A DNA stretch of 64,000 nt from positions 178,327 through 242,326 of the forward strand of contig NKYR01000045.1 of assembly GCA_003184365.1 (NCBI GenBank), written 5' to 3'. Shown here piece by piece: positions 36,701 to 47,740 of the stretch. The first letter of the stretch is position 1, and each line of letters starts with the position of its first letter. The position numbers and the translations under genes were made by a program. This DNA is from Evernia prunastri. Taxonomy: Eukaryota > Ascomycota > Lecanoromycetes > Lecanorales > Parmeliaceae. The notes under the pieces were generated by a model. That model saw only the letters and a list, made by a program, of their open reading frames with translations, made no database searches and was not told where the DNA came from.

Positions 36701-38510
36701 TGAGTACCCTTTTGCAGTGAACAGCCTAAACATGGGTGCTCAGCACTGTTTAGAAGCTGGCAAAGAGGAAGAAGTGGTTAGCCAAAGGGCTACCCTTGCA
36801 AATTTGATGACAGCCGCAATTCAAGAGACCCACCTTGATGCTGTACATCCTTCGAGGCTTAGGGAACCTCCAACTGCGAGAGCAGAGAGCTCAAGCGAGA
36901 CGCTTGCTCAGAGTACACGCAACGTAGCTGCCGTGCAGCTTAACCCTGTTGCTGGGACTGTTGGTTGCAAACAGCTCGTCCCACGCTTAGTCGCCCAAAT
37001 TGCAGGGACTAGCGAAACGGCATACGATCCAAGTAGCAAGTCCATCTTCGAGCTTCTTAAAGCACTTCAGCTGGAAGATCCTTATGTCCAACAGCGAAGA
37101 GAAGGCCAAGTGCAGGACAAGCGAACGGAAGACGCCGGAGCTTGGACGTGGAATAGCCAGGGACTGTTGAGATACAATGGTAAATTGTATGTCCCGGAAG
37201 AGGCTTCTGTCCGTGAAGAGCTATTGAAACGCCATCATGATGATCCTCTTGCAGGACATTTTGGAGTAGACAAGACTCTGGAATTGATGGGCCGAAAATA
37301 CTATTGGGATAGTATTAAGGCAGATGTGAAATCATATGTAGATTCATGTGACATCTGTCAAAGGAAAAAGGTGAAACGTCACCGTCCTTATGGTGAGTTG
37401 AGTGCGCTTCCTCAACCAAGTGGGCCGTGGAAAGAAATCACAATGGATTTCATCACGGACCTTCCACCAAGTAGGCGTAAAGGACACGTCTATGATGCGA
37501 TTCTTGTGGTTGTCGATAGGTACACCAAAATGGTCAGATACCTACCAACCACTAAGAAAATCAATGCCCCGGAGCTTGAAGAGCTGCTAATGCAGGAAGT
37601 TTTTCTGCGTTTTGGTGCCCCTGAAGGTATTGTCACAGATCGTGGATCTGTTTTCACAAGTGCGTTCTGGTCTCAAGTCTGCTATCAAATGAAGATGAAA
37701 CGCAGGCTAAGCACTGCCTTTCATCCTCAAACGGACGGTCAAACAGAGCGGCAGAACCAAACCTTGGAACACTACCTTCGAGTGTATTGCAACGAAAATC
37801 AGGACGACTGGGCCGAACTTCTATTTGTGGCCGAATTCGTCTATCAACAAAGCGAGCACTCGACGATAGGGTGTAGCCCATTCTACGCAATGTACGGCTA
37901 CAATCCTACATTTGAAGTGAGCATCGAGGACGATCCTCCCGAAGGGGAAGTGCCAGCAGCAAAAGAGCGTGTGAAAGAGATTCATGCGTTACGGGAAGAC
38001 CTTGTCAAACGTTGGCAAAGCTTAGCAGAATCGCAAGCTAAGACTTACAACAAAAAGCACAAGGCACAATCTTTTCAAGAGGGAGACTTGGTGATGTTGT
38101 CAACCAAGAATTTGAAGCAGAAGCGACCAAATAAGAAGCTTTCAGATAAAGCAATTGGCCCATTCATTATTCGGAACCGTGTCGGCAAACAAGCTTACCG
38201 GTTAGCACTCCCGCCAATCTATCGAATTCACAACGTTTTCCATGTGTCACTGCTGGAACTCTACCGGCGTAGGGACAATAGTACAATGCCAGCATACACA
38301 GCATCGGAATTGATAGATGGCGAAGAAGAATGGGAGGTCGAAAAGATCTTGGACAAAAGAAAGCGGAAGGGCGAGGTAGAATACCTTATTCGCTGGGCTG
38401 GATATCCAGTTGAATACGATCAATGGGTACCAGAAGAGAACATGGAGCATGCGCAAGAACTACGAGATGCTTTTGAAAAGCCTAAAAAACGAAGGCGTAA
38501 AGCAAGGTAG
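36701..38510 (+). CDS. Gypsy pol, part 2: integrase and chromodomain
   Basis: This repeats the integrase region of part 1, then runs on to the true C-terminus. After the DDE core comes the GPY/F module (GPFIIRNRVGKQAYRLALPP, then NVFHVSLLELY) and a chromodomain with EEWEVEKILDKRK, EYLIRWAGYP and DQWVPEEN, then a basic tail (PKKRRRKAR). In other fungal chromoviruses this C-terminus binds methylated H3K9 and directs insertion to heterochromatin, which suits a location inside RIP-mutated DNA. The single n before it shifts the frame. With the duplicated 1287 bp merged, parts 1 and 2 form one continuous frame. Confidence 0.85.
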
Positions 38511-38732
38511 ACGCATGTGTGGCAATGCCCCAGAGGGTAACGATTCTCAAATTGCCCGTAGGCACCGCAACAAAAAATGGTGCCAAAATGGCCAACAGAA
38601 TCTAAAAAACATTGCCCGTAGGCACGACAACGAGCACAAAACAAAAAACAACCACCACCAGCAAAGCGCAAACCTATCATACCTGACCCGTAGGTCAGGC
38701 GCGCAAAAAGCGCCGGCGCGAAGCCAGGTTGC

Positions 38733-39896
38733 TCACTCGTCAAAGCCCCCAAACGCCTCCTCCCCCTCCACCATTCCATCGCTTCCAAAGGTGCTGTCCG
38801 GGGAGAAACCGTAGATATCACGCATGATATCATCGGTTGCAGCATTGTTGCTGCTGCTGGGTCCCAACCCGGCACGATCATCTTCTTCCTCCTCGTCTTC
38901 ATCGCCGGGATCCGGCGACGCCTCCACTCCTTCCTCCCCACGATTTGCTGGCGCGTTGCCAGCGCTACGGCCGCTGCTGGGGTCGGCAGCGGGAGCCTCC
39001 CCCATGCTGTCATCACCGTCATCATTGCCGCGAGGCGCATGGGAAGCGCGGGGGCTACCGCCAGGGGCAGCGCCGTCTTCGCCGCCGTCGCCGCCGCCAT
39101 TGTCGTCGTCGGACTCGTCGTCCCGCTCTGGGTCGGAGTCGGAGTCGGAGTCGGGCTCTGGTGGGTTCATTGGTGGCAGGCCAGCCTAAAACATGGTTAA
39201 CACGTAAGAATCGCGTGAAACTCGTACGCGGAACGTATGGGTACCTACGGTGTAACGCATGACATCGTAGATGCCGGTTAACACAGACAAAATCTTGCGA
39301 TTTGTCTTTGCCAGATCAACAGACGCCGCGAGACTATCCGGCTTCTTGTGCGTCCCAAATCTGTTTTGGACGCGTTGACAGGCCGTTATGACCTTGTTGG
39401 TGGCATCACATCTCGCTTTAAGGCGAGCGAGGGTCGTATGTCCCCTATCACCGGGATAAGACCACGACGCGCAGTGCGCACGAGGCGCCGACGCAACAGA
39501 AACACACGGTTAACTCCGGAAAGGAGTTCTTCATCACCCGCCGGGAGCTAAAACCCATTATAAGCCCCGCGTTACACATACGCGTTTGTTACGTTTATCA
39601 TGGAAGTACTCACCGGAACACAATCGGCATGCCCGCGGGAGCAATGCGAGCATTTCTTTACGATGTTGCCATCTTCATCGTATTCTGCATCACAGGAGCC
39701 AGGCTGGTGGGCCCATGCTCGCCGGACGCAACGGCAACAGGAACTCTCCGTCAAGGACGGGAGAGGGCCGGCGCTTCTGTCGGCAATCGGGTGCGGAGGG
39801 GCCTAAAAACGCATGAGTAACGTATACCAAACGCCGGTATGGTTCACTCACAGGAGGGACGACCAAGCCGGGCATTGCGGGTTGAACGCCTGCCAT
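38733..39896 (-). CDS. Spliced antisense gene inside the Gypsy element, unknown function
   Basis: Four exons on the minus strand: 39896-39852, 39802-39614, 39547-39249 and 39185-38733. Introns of 49, 66 and 63 bp start GTGAGT, GTGAGT and GTAGGT, and all end TTTTAG. Exon 2 has a cysteine cluster (CCRCVRRAW ... SCDAEYDEDG ... CSHCSRGHADC) that looks zinc-binding. Exon 3 is predicted helical (ARLKARCDATNKVITACQRV, LAKTNRKILSVLTGIYDVMR). Exon 4 is strongly acidic and Gly/Ser-rich (DSDSDSDPERDDESDD, GDEDEEEEDD), ending GEEAFGGFDE. About 327 residues in all. Exon 3 is 299 nt where a multiple of three is expected, so one frame break or a missed junction lies in its first half. I do not recognise the family. 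It points towards pol and ends 223 bp from the pol stop. Nuclear or RNA/DNA-binding roles are speculation. Confidence 0.65.
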
Positions 39897-40353
39897 GATG
39901 CAAGGGGTTAGGGTACGTGAGCTAGACGTCTACTGTATGTGCAAGATATGAAAAGTGCGAGTAGCGCAAGCAAAATTGGGTGGGTGAGAAGGCTTGTTGG
40001 GAGAAGAAAAAAGTTGAGGAAAACAACAACTTTTGTGGGCGAAAAGCACGCTAGTCGCCTGGCAACAATCACACAATCGCGACGACAACGTACACCACGC
40101 GCCGACGTGACTCACGCCCACAACAACAACCAACATCCGCAACAATTACAGACTCTACGTCAACTACAACTCAGTGGTTGGGTTTTGTCAAGGATGCAAT
40201 GCACAGACGTAACGCAGCAACATACAATTTTGGTATGTTGTTCGATGTTTTCCAGTAGCTCGGAAAGGACTCTTTCCCTTGTGTCCCCTCTGGGGTTTGA
40301 AGGGTTTTAATGAGCCTGTCCAGCACTGGCAATGGATTCGAGGACGAATCCTT
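39897..40353. promoter_or_regulatory. Region between antisense gene start and the purine tract
   Basis: About 460 bp upstream of the antisense gene and inside the retroelement, so its promoter must lie here or in the right LTR. It contains CA- and ACAAC-rich stretches but no motif I can name. Confidence 0.3.
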
Positions 40354-40368
40354 GAAGGGAAGAGGCCA
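40354..40368 (+). promoter_or_regulatory. Polypurine tract before the right LTR
   Basis: GAAGGGAAGAGG lies within a few bases of the LTR start at 40369, the expected position of the plus-strand primer. Confidence 0.7.
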
Positions 40369-40634
40369 TGTTAGGCGCAGGCCAAGAAGGGGCAGTAGTG
40401 CATGTATCCGCCTGAGCCGCGAATGCTTGGCATACGCATGCCAAGCGATTCCTTGGCGAAGAATCTTAAGGAGCGCATGCCCCCGTGTTTCTAATTTTCC
40501 TTCCTTAAGAATTAGTCTTACCATCTAGATATATATACTATATATATATATATATATATATACTCTACTAAGTTCACATTGCTACACAACCCTAGCCTGG
40601 CTTCTATACTTCTATTATATAAGCCAGTCTAACA
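40369..40634 (+). repeat. Right LTR of the antisense-gene Gypsy element
   Basis: 266 bp. It is the same as the left LTR except for an (AT)n tract longer by 23 bp and a few substitutions. Confidence 0.85.
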
Positions 40635-41226
40635 TAGACGTAATATTAAACGTTTCTTAGTTACTTTAAAAGATTTGACGAATTAATTAAAACGATTTTT
40701 AAGATTAAGAGAATCGTTTCTTTTTATCTTCGTTATAATAATTAACTTTATAAAAGTATTCTTAGATGTAGCTTTAGTAGACGATAATGTTCTTAAAAGA
40801 TTTTAAAGTGTCTTAATATCTTATTTAAAAGTTTATAGAGATAATTAAAAACTTTTCGAATTCGTCTTCGTGATTAATCGTTTAATAACTTATTAATTAA
40901 TCGAGTCGATTAATTCGTGTTAATAGACTTTGAAGATAAGAAAATCGTGAAGTTGAAAGAATAGTTTTAAGATTTTTCGATTAATCTAATAATTCGAAAT
41001 TAGCGTGACTGAGTTAGATGTGAATTGCTTAAAATCGATTGAGATAATATAATATTAATATAGCGAAAGCGTTATTAATAATTTGAAAGTATTAACGAAA
41101 GCGTCTAATACACTTCGAATTCTTCTATATATAAAGTCTAAATAATAGCTAGTATATCTCGAGAACTTCTAAAATTTAAAAGAACTGCTTAATGTATCTT
41201 CATGATATCGCGATATTGCTATTAAT

Positions 41227-41438
41227 TATCACGATCGTCATAATATATATGTATATAGTAGATATAAACGTGATTAATAAGAACTATCGAGAATTCTGCT
41301 ACTAAATACATTGTTCGCCAAGCATATCTAGATCTGACTAGCTCCTTTCAGACCAAGTCTAACCAGACCGTAGACCAGATCATAACACCACTAGATCTGA
41401 CCAGCTCCTTTCAGACCAAGCCTGACCAGATCATAACA
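41227..41438 (-). repeat. 5' LTR (family R) of the RIP-broken Gypsy element
   Basis: It starts TATCACGATCGTCAT where unmutated R has TGTCACGGTCGTCAC and ends AGATCATAACA. Mutations are mostly transitions. It has about two 63-bp units, the second shortened. Confidence 0.75.
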
Positions 41439-42389
41439 ATAGTAATAAAAAACGTTATTATATATCGCGTATTTTATTATTATCGTCGAATTCGAATAAT
41501 TCATATATTTTCTTTCGATAAATGTAATATTTTATTTATCTAACGTTTAATATAGTTATGAATAAATAATAAAAATAATTATTATAATACGTCGATTTAA
41601 GTTTTTATTCGAAGATTTTCGCTTATAATTAATAATATATAGTTTTAAATAAAATTATTAATAAAAATAAATTCATTATTATAATTATAAAGAATTTATC
41701 GAGAAAGTAATTAAATTAATCGACGAGATATATTAAAAATAAAATAATTAAATAGATTCTTTTATTGATAATAAATTTATAATAACAAAATTAAATAAAT
41801 ATCGTATTAAAGATAAATATTATATAAAAGATAAATGTTATATAAAAGATAAATAAATAAATAGATAAAAAATGTATAATAAATGTTATAGACGATTATC
41901 GTATAAATTTTATAGGGTTAATTACATTTCGATATAGCGTTATAAATTTAATAATACATTTAAAATCTTTATAATTATCGATTGTTTTTAGATATTTTAA
42001 TAATAAAGTTATTCGCTATATAAATATTTATCATAATTTTAACTTAATAATATTACAATTTTTTTATTTAATCGAATCGAATCTAACGCGACTTAATTCT
42101 ATTTATAAATATTAATCTTCCGTTATTATTAGATCTTTATAATTATTATTTCGTTTACATCGAAATTAATATAATTATTTACACTTTAATTTCTAATAAC
42201 ATTAAAATTTAATCTTTTTAATATAAATATATTTATTATAAAATAGTTTTTTAAATTAAAATAATTATAATTCGCTAAAAATTAGAAAATTAAAACTTTA
42301 TTTTATACGTTTTATTAATATATATAATAAAATAGAATAGAATTAAATTAAATTAAATTAGAAAATCTTAAATTTATATATATAATTAG
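41439..42389. other. AT-rich block
   Basis: RIP-like sequence outside the Gypsy element. Includes short A/T-rich tandem words (AAATTAAATTAAATTA near 42345). No gene recognised. Confidence 0.45.
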
Positions 42390-43080
42390 CATATATAAAA
42401 ACACAAGATAGAACTAAGCTAAAATATCTTAAATTTATATGTGTAGTTAATCAAAAAATCGAAGTTTCTACGCTCTTTAATATAGCGTGCTTAGTTAGTT
42501 CGTTAGATCTTTCGAGCGTAGAAATATCAAAATTTGAATATATTTTTCTTACAACTTATATAACTTTTTGTTTTTCTATAACTTTTTTATGATCATTTTT
42601 TTAGACTGTGAAAATCTATATGCGCTATTCATAAAATTCGTCTTATAGTCGTTTATAAATACTAAGTTGAAGAATTTTTACCTCTGAGAGATCGCGAAAC
42701 TAAGCTCCTCGAAGGTGTTCGAAGATACGCGACCCCTGCGCTCAGATTAACTAATTCGCATCATAAATCAAATTCATGAACCTATACTTGTTAATTATAA
42801 AATCGAAATTTTTACGCTTTTAAATATCGCGTATTAAACTAATTTATTAAATCTTTTAAGCGTAAAAATATCAAAATTTTAATATAATTTTTTTATAATT
42901 TAAATAACTTTTTATTTTTTTATTACGTTTTTAAAAAATTAAATTAAATTACAAAAATTTATATAAATTATTTAAGAAATCAAAAATTCTTTAAATTGAT
43001 TCTATAATTATTAATAAATTTTAAATTAAAAGCTTTTTATCTTTAAAATATTTTAAAATTTAATATATTTTAAAAATACG
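42390..43080 (+). mobile_element. Family S element, copy 2, followed by a second degenerate copy
   Basis: 42390-42795 starts AAGATAGAACTAAGCTAAAA and ends CATGAACCTATACTTG. Near its start it contains a stem between TTTCTACGCT and AGCGTAGAAA. From about 42796 a second, more mutated S-like start follows (TTTTTACGCTTTT ... AAGCGTAAAAATATC) and fades by about 43080. Confidence 0.55.
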
Positions 43081-43391
43081 CGATCTTGAAATTAGTTTTT
43101 AAATTTTTTAAAATACTTTTATAAATTTATTTATAAATTTATATTTATATAAAATAAAAAATTAAATCGAGATCGAAATTAAAATATATTATATTTAATC
43201 GAAGAATATCGAAAGATAGAATTATATCTTTATAACGAATTATTAATTTTTATCGTTTTTTTTACGTGAAAATATTAAATAAAAAAATAATATATTTTTT
43301 ATTTATATATCGTTAAATATTAAAGAATTAAATAACGAATATATAAATTTATGTATATTATTACGAAATAAGTGTAATAAAGATTAAAAAT

Positions 43392-43787
43392 ATGGTTAAC
43401 TCCGGCTGGTTAAACAGCTTCGAGTTGGCCAGCGAACAACTCCAACGGTCAAGACTACCCCTCGGGGTAGAGGAGACCATTAAGCCCAAAAAGGGCGCAC
43501 GAAGAAGCGATCGTACCCGCCTCTAGAGGCGGGGGCGATCAGAGATACAAAAGTCAGAGAATAGAAGAGTCGGCGCAAAGAAGTAGAGAGATGTGCGGTG
43601 GTGTAATAGGGCTCCTAAGGAGCACAGCAGAAGGGAGAGCGTACTGTTTAGTTGAAGTTTTTGTCCAGAGGTTCGCCCTCAGGTTTCTTCAACGCCCAGC
43701 CGTAAAGCTGGTTCAGCGTTAATGTTACCCTCATTAGCTTACATCAAGTAGCTAGCATAGGCGTATAAAACAATCAATCAATCAATC
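43392..43787 (+). mobile_element. LINE family A 3' end, target duplication AAGATTAAAAAT
   Basis: Only the last 396 bp of family A, beginning in the final ORF2 codons (MVNSGWLNSFELASEQL frame), through a 3' UTR containing the palindromic CCGCCTCTAGAGGCGG, to (CAAT)n. The 12-bp direct repeats are at 43380-43391 and 43788-43799. GC-rich and unmutated within AT-rich DNA. Confidence 0.9.
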
Positions 43788-43799
43788 AAGATTAAAAAT

Positions 43800-44605
43800 T
43801 AATTTTTTTAATTTCGACTAAAAGAGATTTTTAAGATTAATTATTTAAATTTCGATATAAACGTTATTATAAATATAAATTTCAAGAAAAGATTTAATTT
43901 AATAATAAAGAAGTTTAATCATTTTAACGAAGAACTAAAAATATTTTACAAAGTATAAATATTTTAAAAAGTATTTTTATTATTATAAAGAAATTTCGAT
44001 AAAAAAAATTTAAATAAATATATTAATTTTTAAAATAATTTATAGAATTTTTTTATAATATTTTAAAAAATAATAAAATTAACGAATATATAAATTAATA
44101 TAATAAAGTTAAAAAGATATCGTTTAGGTTTATAAAATTAAATAATCTTTTATTAATTTATCGATTATTAATACTTTATTACTTTATTAAAAACAATTTG
44201 TTATTTTTATAAAATATTAATTTTTATTTTAAATATTATAAGATTATTAAATTTTATACGTATCGGTTTAAATTATATCGAATTAATTTTAAAGCTTTGC
44301 GAGATTTCTTTTATATTTTTAAAATCTTAATAAAACTTTTAAACTATAATATCGATAGTGAATATATCAACTTTTATATCGTTTTTATATCGTTTTTAAA
44401 ATAATTAATTTTTAGTTTCTTATCGAAATTTATACTTAATAAAGAGCTCTTTAATCTTTAAGCGCGTCTTATATTATCGATATTTTTTATTTTATTAATT
44501 TTTAAAAGTCTTTAAATATTTATTATATCGTATAATTTATTAAGCTAGTTAATAATTAATAAAATTATTAAAAAGATTAAACGCTCGTTCGACTATTAAT
44601 ATATA
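43800..44605. other. AT-rich block
   Basis: RIP-like; nothing recognised. Confidence 0.45.
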
Positions 44606-45590
44606 TAATATTATAAGATAAAGTTAAGTTAAAAAATCTTGAATTTATATATGTAGCTAATCATAAATTTTATTCTATTACGCTTTTTAATAACGCGTGC
44701 TTAATTAATTCGTTAGATCTTTTAAGCGCACTCTTATTAAAATTTAAGTGTAATCTTTTTATAAATTAAATAATTTCTTATTTTTCTATAACTTTTTAAA
44801 AAAAATTTATACGTTATTTAGAAAATTAAAATTTTCAAAATTAATTCTATAATTATTAATAATTATTAAATTAAAACTTGATTGATTGATTGATTGTTTT
44901 ATACGCCTATGCTAGCTACTTGATGTAAGCTAATGAGGGTAACATTAACGCTGAACCAGCTTTACGGCTGGGCGTTGAAGAAACCTGAGGGCGAACCTCT
45001 GGACAAAAACTTCAACTAAACAGTACGCTCTCCCTTCTGCTGTGCTCCTTAGGAGCCCTATTACACCACCGCACATCTCTCTACTTCTTTGCGCCGACTC
45101 TTCTATTCTCTGACTTTTGTATCTCTGATCGCCCCCGCCTCTAGAGGCGGGNCCTGCAGTCGGGGTCGATCCCTGGAACCCTTATCCTGTTGAGGAATGC
45201 GTTAAGCCCGATTTTGCCGCTTCTCATTTGGACAGCGACCGAAATTAAAACTTTTTATTTTTAAAAGTAAATAATTTTCTTTAAATATTATATATTTTAA
45301 TAAAAAAAACTTTTTTTATATAGTATTAAATTCAGTAATTTGATAGAACGAATAAAATCTTTAAAAATTGTAGTATTATTTAGATTCGATTTCGAGATGC
45401 GCGGAGAAAAAAAAAAGAAAAAAAAAATCTTTCGAAAATTGAAAAAATAAAAAAAACGAGTAGAAAAAAGTTTACTAAATAAATTTCGACTATTTTTAAT
45501 TGCTTGCAAATTAAAAGATAAAAAAAGTTTGATTTTTTAATTTTCTAATTACTCGCATTATAAACTAAATCTATAAATCTATATTTATAT
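44606..45590 (+). mobile_element. Family S element, copy 3, interrupted by a LINE A insertion
   Basis: It starts with AAGATAAAGTTAAGTTAAAA-like S terminus, has the TTACGCTTTTTAA ... AAGCGCA stem, is interrupted at 44879, and resumes at 45242 through the poly-A/poly-T tract to the GCATTATAAACTAAAT terminus near 45590. Confidence 0.6.
44880..45241 (-). mobile_element. LINE family A insertion in S copy 3, target duplication AAATTAAAACTT
   Basis: Direct 12-mers lie at 44868-44879 and 45242-45253. The minus strand is the family A 3' UTR and tail, cut at the n at 45152. The remaining 89 bp (45153-45241) are balanced-composition sequence that must be the 5' end of this insertion. The middle is missing. 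Confidence 0.85.
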
Positions 45591-46439
45591 AAGAAAGAAT
45601 ATTACTATTTGTAATCGTTAAATACGATATTTCTTTAAAAGATATATTAATAGAAAAAAGCATTTATTCGAAAGACGTTCGAGTAACTTAATAGATAAGA
45701 TTTATAATTAAATTCTTCTTTTTTAATTATATTAATCTTTTAACTTAGCGAGAATCTTTAGTTAATCGAGTAATTTTATATATTCATTTTACGTCTTTTA
45801 TTTACTATTAAACTAATATAATATACTTACGCGATAAGATAGTTAAGACTCGATATATTAAATAATCGAGTTGTTTAATATATTTATCGACGAATTTTTA
45901 TTATTTAATATAATATATAAATAAGACGAAATAATGCTCGTCGTTAATATTCTTCTTTAATACATCGCTCTTAATTTTATTCTCTCTCTCTTTAAGAGAT
46001 CTTTTTAATATCTTCGTTATAACTCGAGTAAACAATTTTAAAGCGTAAAAACATCTAAAAGTAATTCTCGAAAGTATCTTAGAAGTGTTAGTAGTACTCG
46101 ATATTTGACATTAACTATAGATTTAAGTACTATCTATTGTAATAATGTGAACTGCATAATAAAGACTACACTTCGCTTTCTATAAATCGTATCGTTATTA
46201 TTAATAACGTATTAATAACATTGCAATAACGCATCAATAACACTACGATAGCGTATTAATAACATTTTAATGAATTTACAATAGCGCATTACTAGAAATA
46301 CAATAATATATCACTAAAGTTATAGTAATATATTTATAATATCGTAATATTACAAAAATACTAATTATTGAATTTAGCTAAATACTATACTATAATCTAA
46401 ATAGTCGAGAAATTCTCGTTACTAAAAATTTGAATTTAA
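45591..46439. other. AT-rich block with short tandem motif
   Basis: RIP-like. At about 46185-46330 an ATTAATAACAT / GCATTA-type motif recurs about every 25-30 bp. No gene recognised. Confidence 0.4.
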
Positions 46440-47740
46440 TATTATATAAGCATAAACTTTATTATAGATATAGATATAGATATACTGAGATATCTTCGTA
46501 TGACTATATAGCTAAATGACTGTAATAGATATATGTAGATATAGACTTGAATATAGATATGCTGAGATGTCTTCGCATAAATATATAGCTAAATAATTGC
46601 AATAGATATAATATGATATAGATATAGATATAGACTTAAGTATAGATATGCTAAGATATCTTCGTATAATTACATAGTTGAATAAATATAGTGAATATAA
46701 ATATAAATATAAGTATAAGTATAAATATAGATATAAACATAGATAAGTATGCTAAGACTTCTTCGTATAACTTTATAACTATATAGCTAAATAACTGCAA
46801 TAACTGCAATAACTTAAATTGCTTAATAGCTAAATAAATAAATAACTAAATAATTACAAAAGGCATAAATATAAAGTATAAGCGTGACTGAAATATCTTT
46901 ATAATTGCAATAACTAAAATAACTAATAATTAAATAATTAAATAATTGCAAAAAGTATAAGCATAAAGTATAAAATATAGAGTATAAGAGTAATCGAGAT
47001 ATCTTTATAAGTTGCAATGGCTGCAATAACTACAATAGCTAAATAGTCGAATAACTAAATAATTGCAAAAAGCATAGACAAAAAGCATAAGCGTAATCGA
47101 GATATCTTCGTGAACTGCAATGGCTGTGTCACGGTGTGAAGTCAGCCCAGCTTCCAGCCCAGATCTAGTCTAGATTTAGCCTAGTCAGCCAAGGGTTGCT
47201 GGAATCCCATTTCCACTGTTGTATATGCGACGGTTATGCGATAGCCGTGTTGGCTTTCGTCTGATCCTATATAGGGGCGCTGAGCGCCCACTTTCCACTT
47301 TCCTTCCTGGTCTTTCGTCTTGTAAATAGACCTGACCCTACCAGACCAAGTATACCAAGTGGTAGTCCTAGCCTAGCCTCGTTCCTTGACAGGCTGCAAT
47401 GACTACAATGACTGAATAGTCGAATAACTAAATAATTGCGAAAAGCATAGATAAGGAGCATAAGCGTGATCGAGATATCTTCGTAAACTGTAATGATTGT
47501 AATGACTGTAATGACTGCAATAACTACAATAACTGTAATAACTTAATAGATGAATAATTGAATAACTAAATAATTGCAAAAAGCATAGATATAAAGCATA
47601 AGCGTAATCGAGACATCTTTATTGCTTTAGTGATTGTATAACTAAATAGCTATATAACGAAATAATTATATAGAGTATATATATAAGTATAGATATAGAT
47701 ATAGATATAGATATATTATATGAGTATGTGACTTATTGCG
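46440..47740. repeat. Degenerate satellite array of roughly 110-130 bp units
   Basis: Units recur with the order GAGATATCTTCGT, (AACTGCAAT)n-like triplets, AATAGTCGAATAACTAAATAA, TTGCAAAAAGCATAGA and AGCATAAGCG. The left part degrades into ATAGATATAG microsatellite. Apparent minus-strand frames through it are periodic artefacts. A solo LTR sits inside one unit. Confidence 0.7.
47127..47391. mobile_element. Solo LTR, 265 bp, target duplication GGCTG
   Basis: Starts TGTCACGGTGTGAAG and ends CGTTCCTTGACA. GGCTG lies at 47122-47126 and 47392-47396. Contains TATATAGG (possible TATA box) and GGGGCGCTGAGCGCCC, a perfect inverted repeat. Unmutated. It shares only its first nine bases with family R. 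Confidence 0.85.

Larger units (their letters stand above)
34265..40634 (+). mobile_element. Ty3/Gypsy chromovirus carrying an antisense spliced gene, TSD TAGAC
   Basis: LTRs at 34265-34507 and 40369-40634 begin TGTTAGGCGCAGGCC and end TTTAACA or TCTAACA. TAGAC flanks the whole on both sides (34260-34264 and 40635-40639), so all sequence between moved as one unit, or was at least assembled between the ends of one insertion. A purine tract (GAAGGGAAGAGG) abuts the right LTR. Internally: a 21-n gap just after the left LTR, a gag scrap, a join at 34646, the RT end through chromodomain (with a duplicated 1287-bp segment joined at 36700), then 1.86 kb of post-pol sequence with a gene on the opposite strand. 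Not RIP-mutated. Confidence 0.85.
23504..41438 (-). mobile_element. RIP-broken Ty3/Gypsy element containing three nested insertions
   Basis: Mutated LTRs of about 212 bp (family R) lie at 23504-23716 and 41227-41438. Flanking 5-mers are ACAAT on the left and ATAGT on the right. These are one target duplication (ACAGT) if one C-to-T and one G-to-A RIP change are allowed. On the minus strand, protease-, reverse transcriptase-, RNase H- and integrase-like motifs appear in the proper order between 31.04 and 28.1 kb. Inside lie an R-family insertion (25141-26140), a LINE A insertion (31637-32422) and a younger Gypsy element (34265-40634). Without these the element is about 9.8 kb. A purine tract (GAAGAGAGATGA on the minus strand) abuts the left LTR, which is the 3' LTR. 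Confidence 0.7.

Noticed and set aside
36700..36710. Natural frameshift and stop in pol
   Set aside because: The n at the junction of a 1287-bp duplication explains it. The frame is continuous in the second copy.
38420..39189. Long frames at 38420-39100 (-) and 38824-39189 (+)
   Set aside because: They are shadows of the acidic, codon-biased last exon of the antisense gene.
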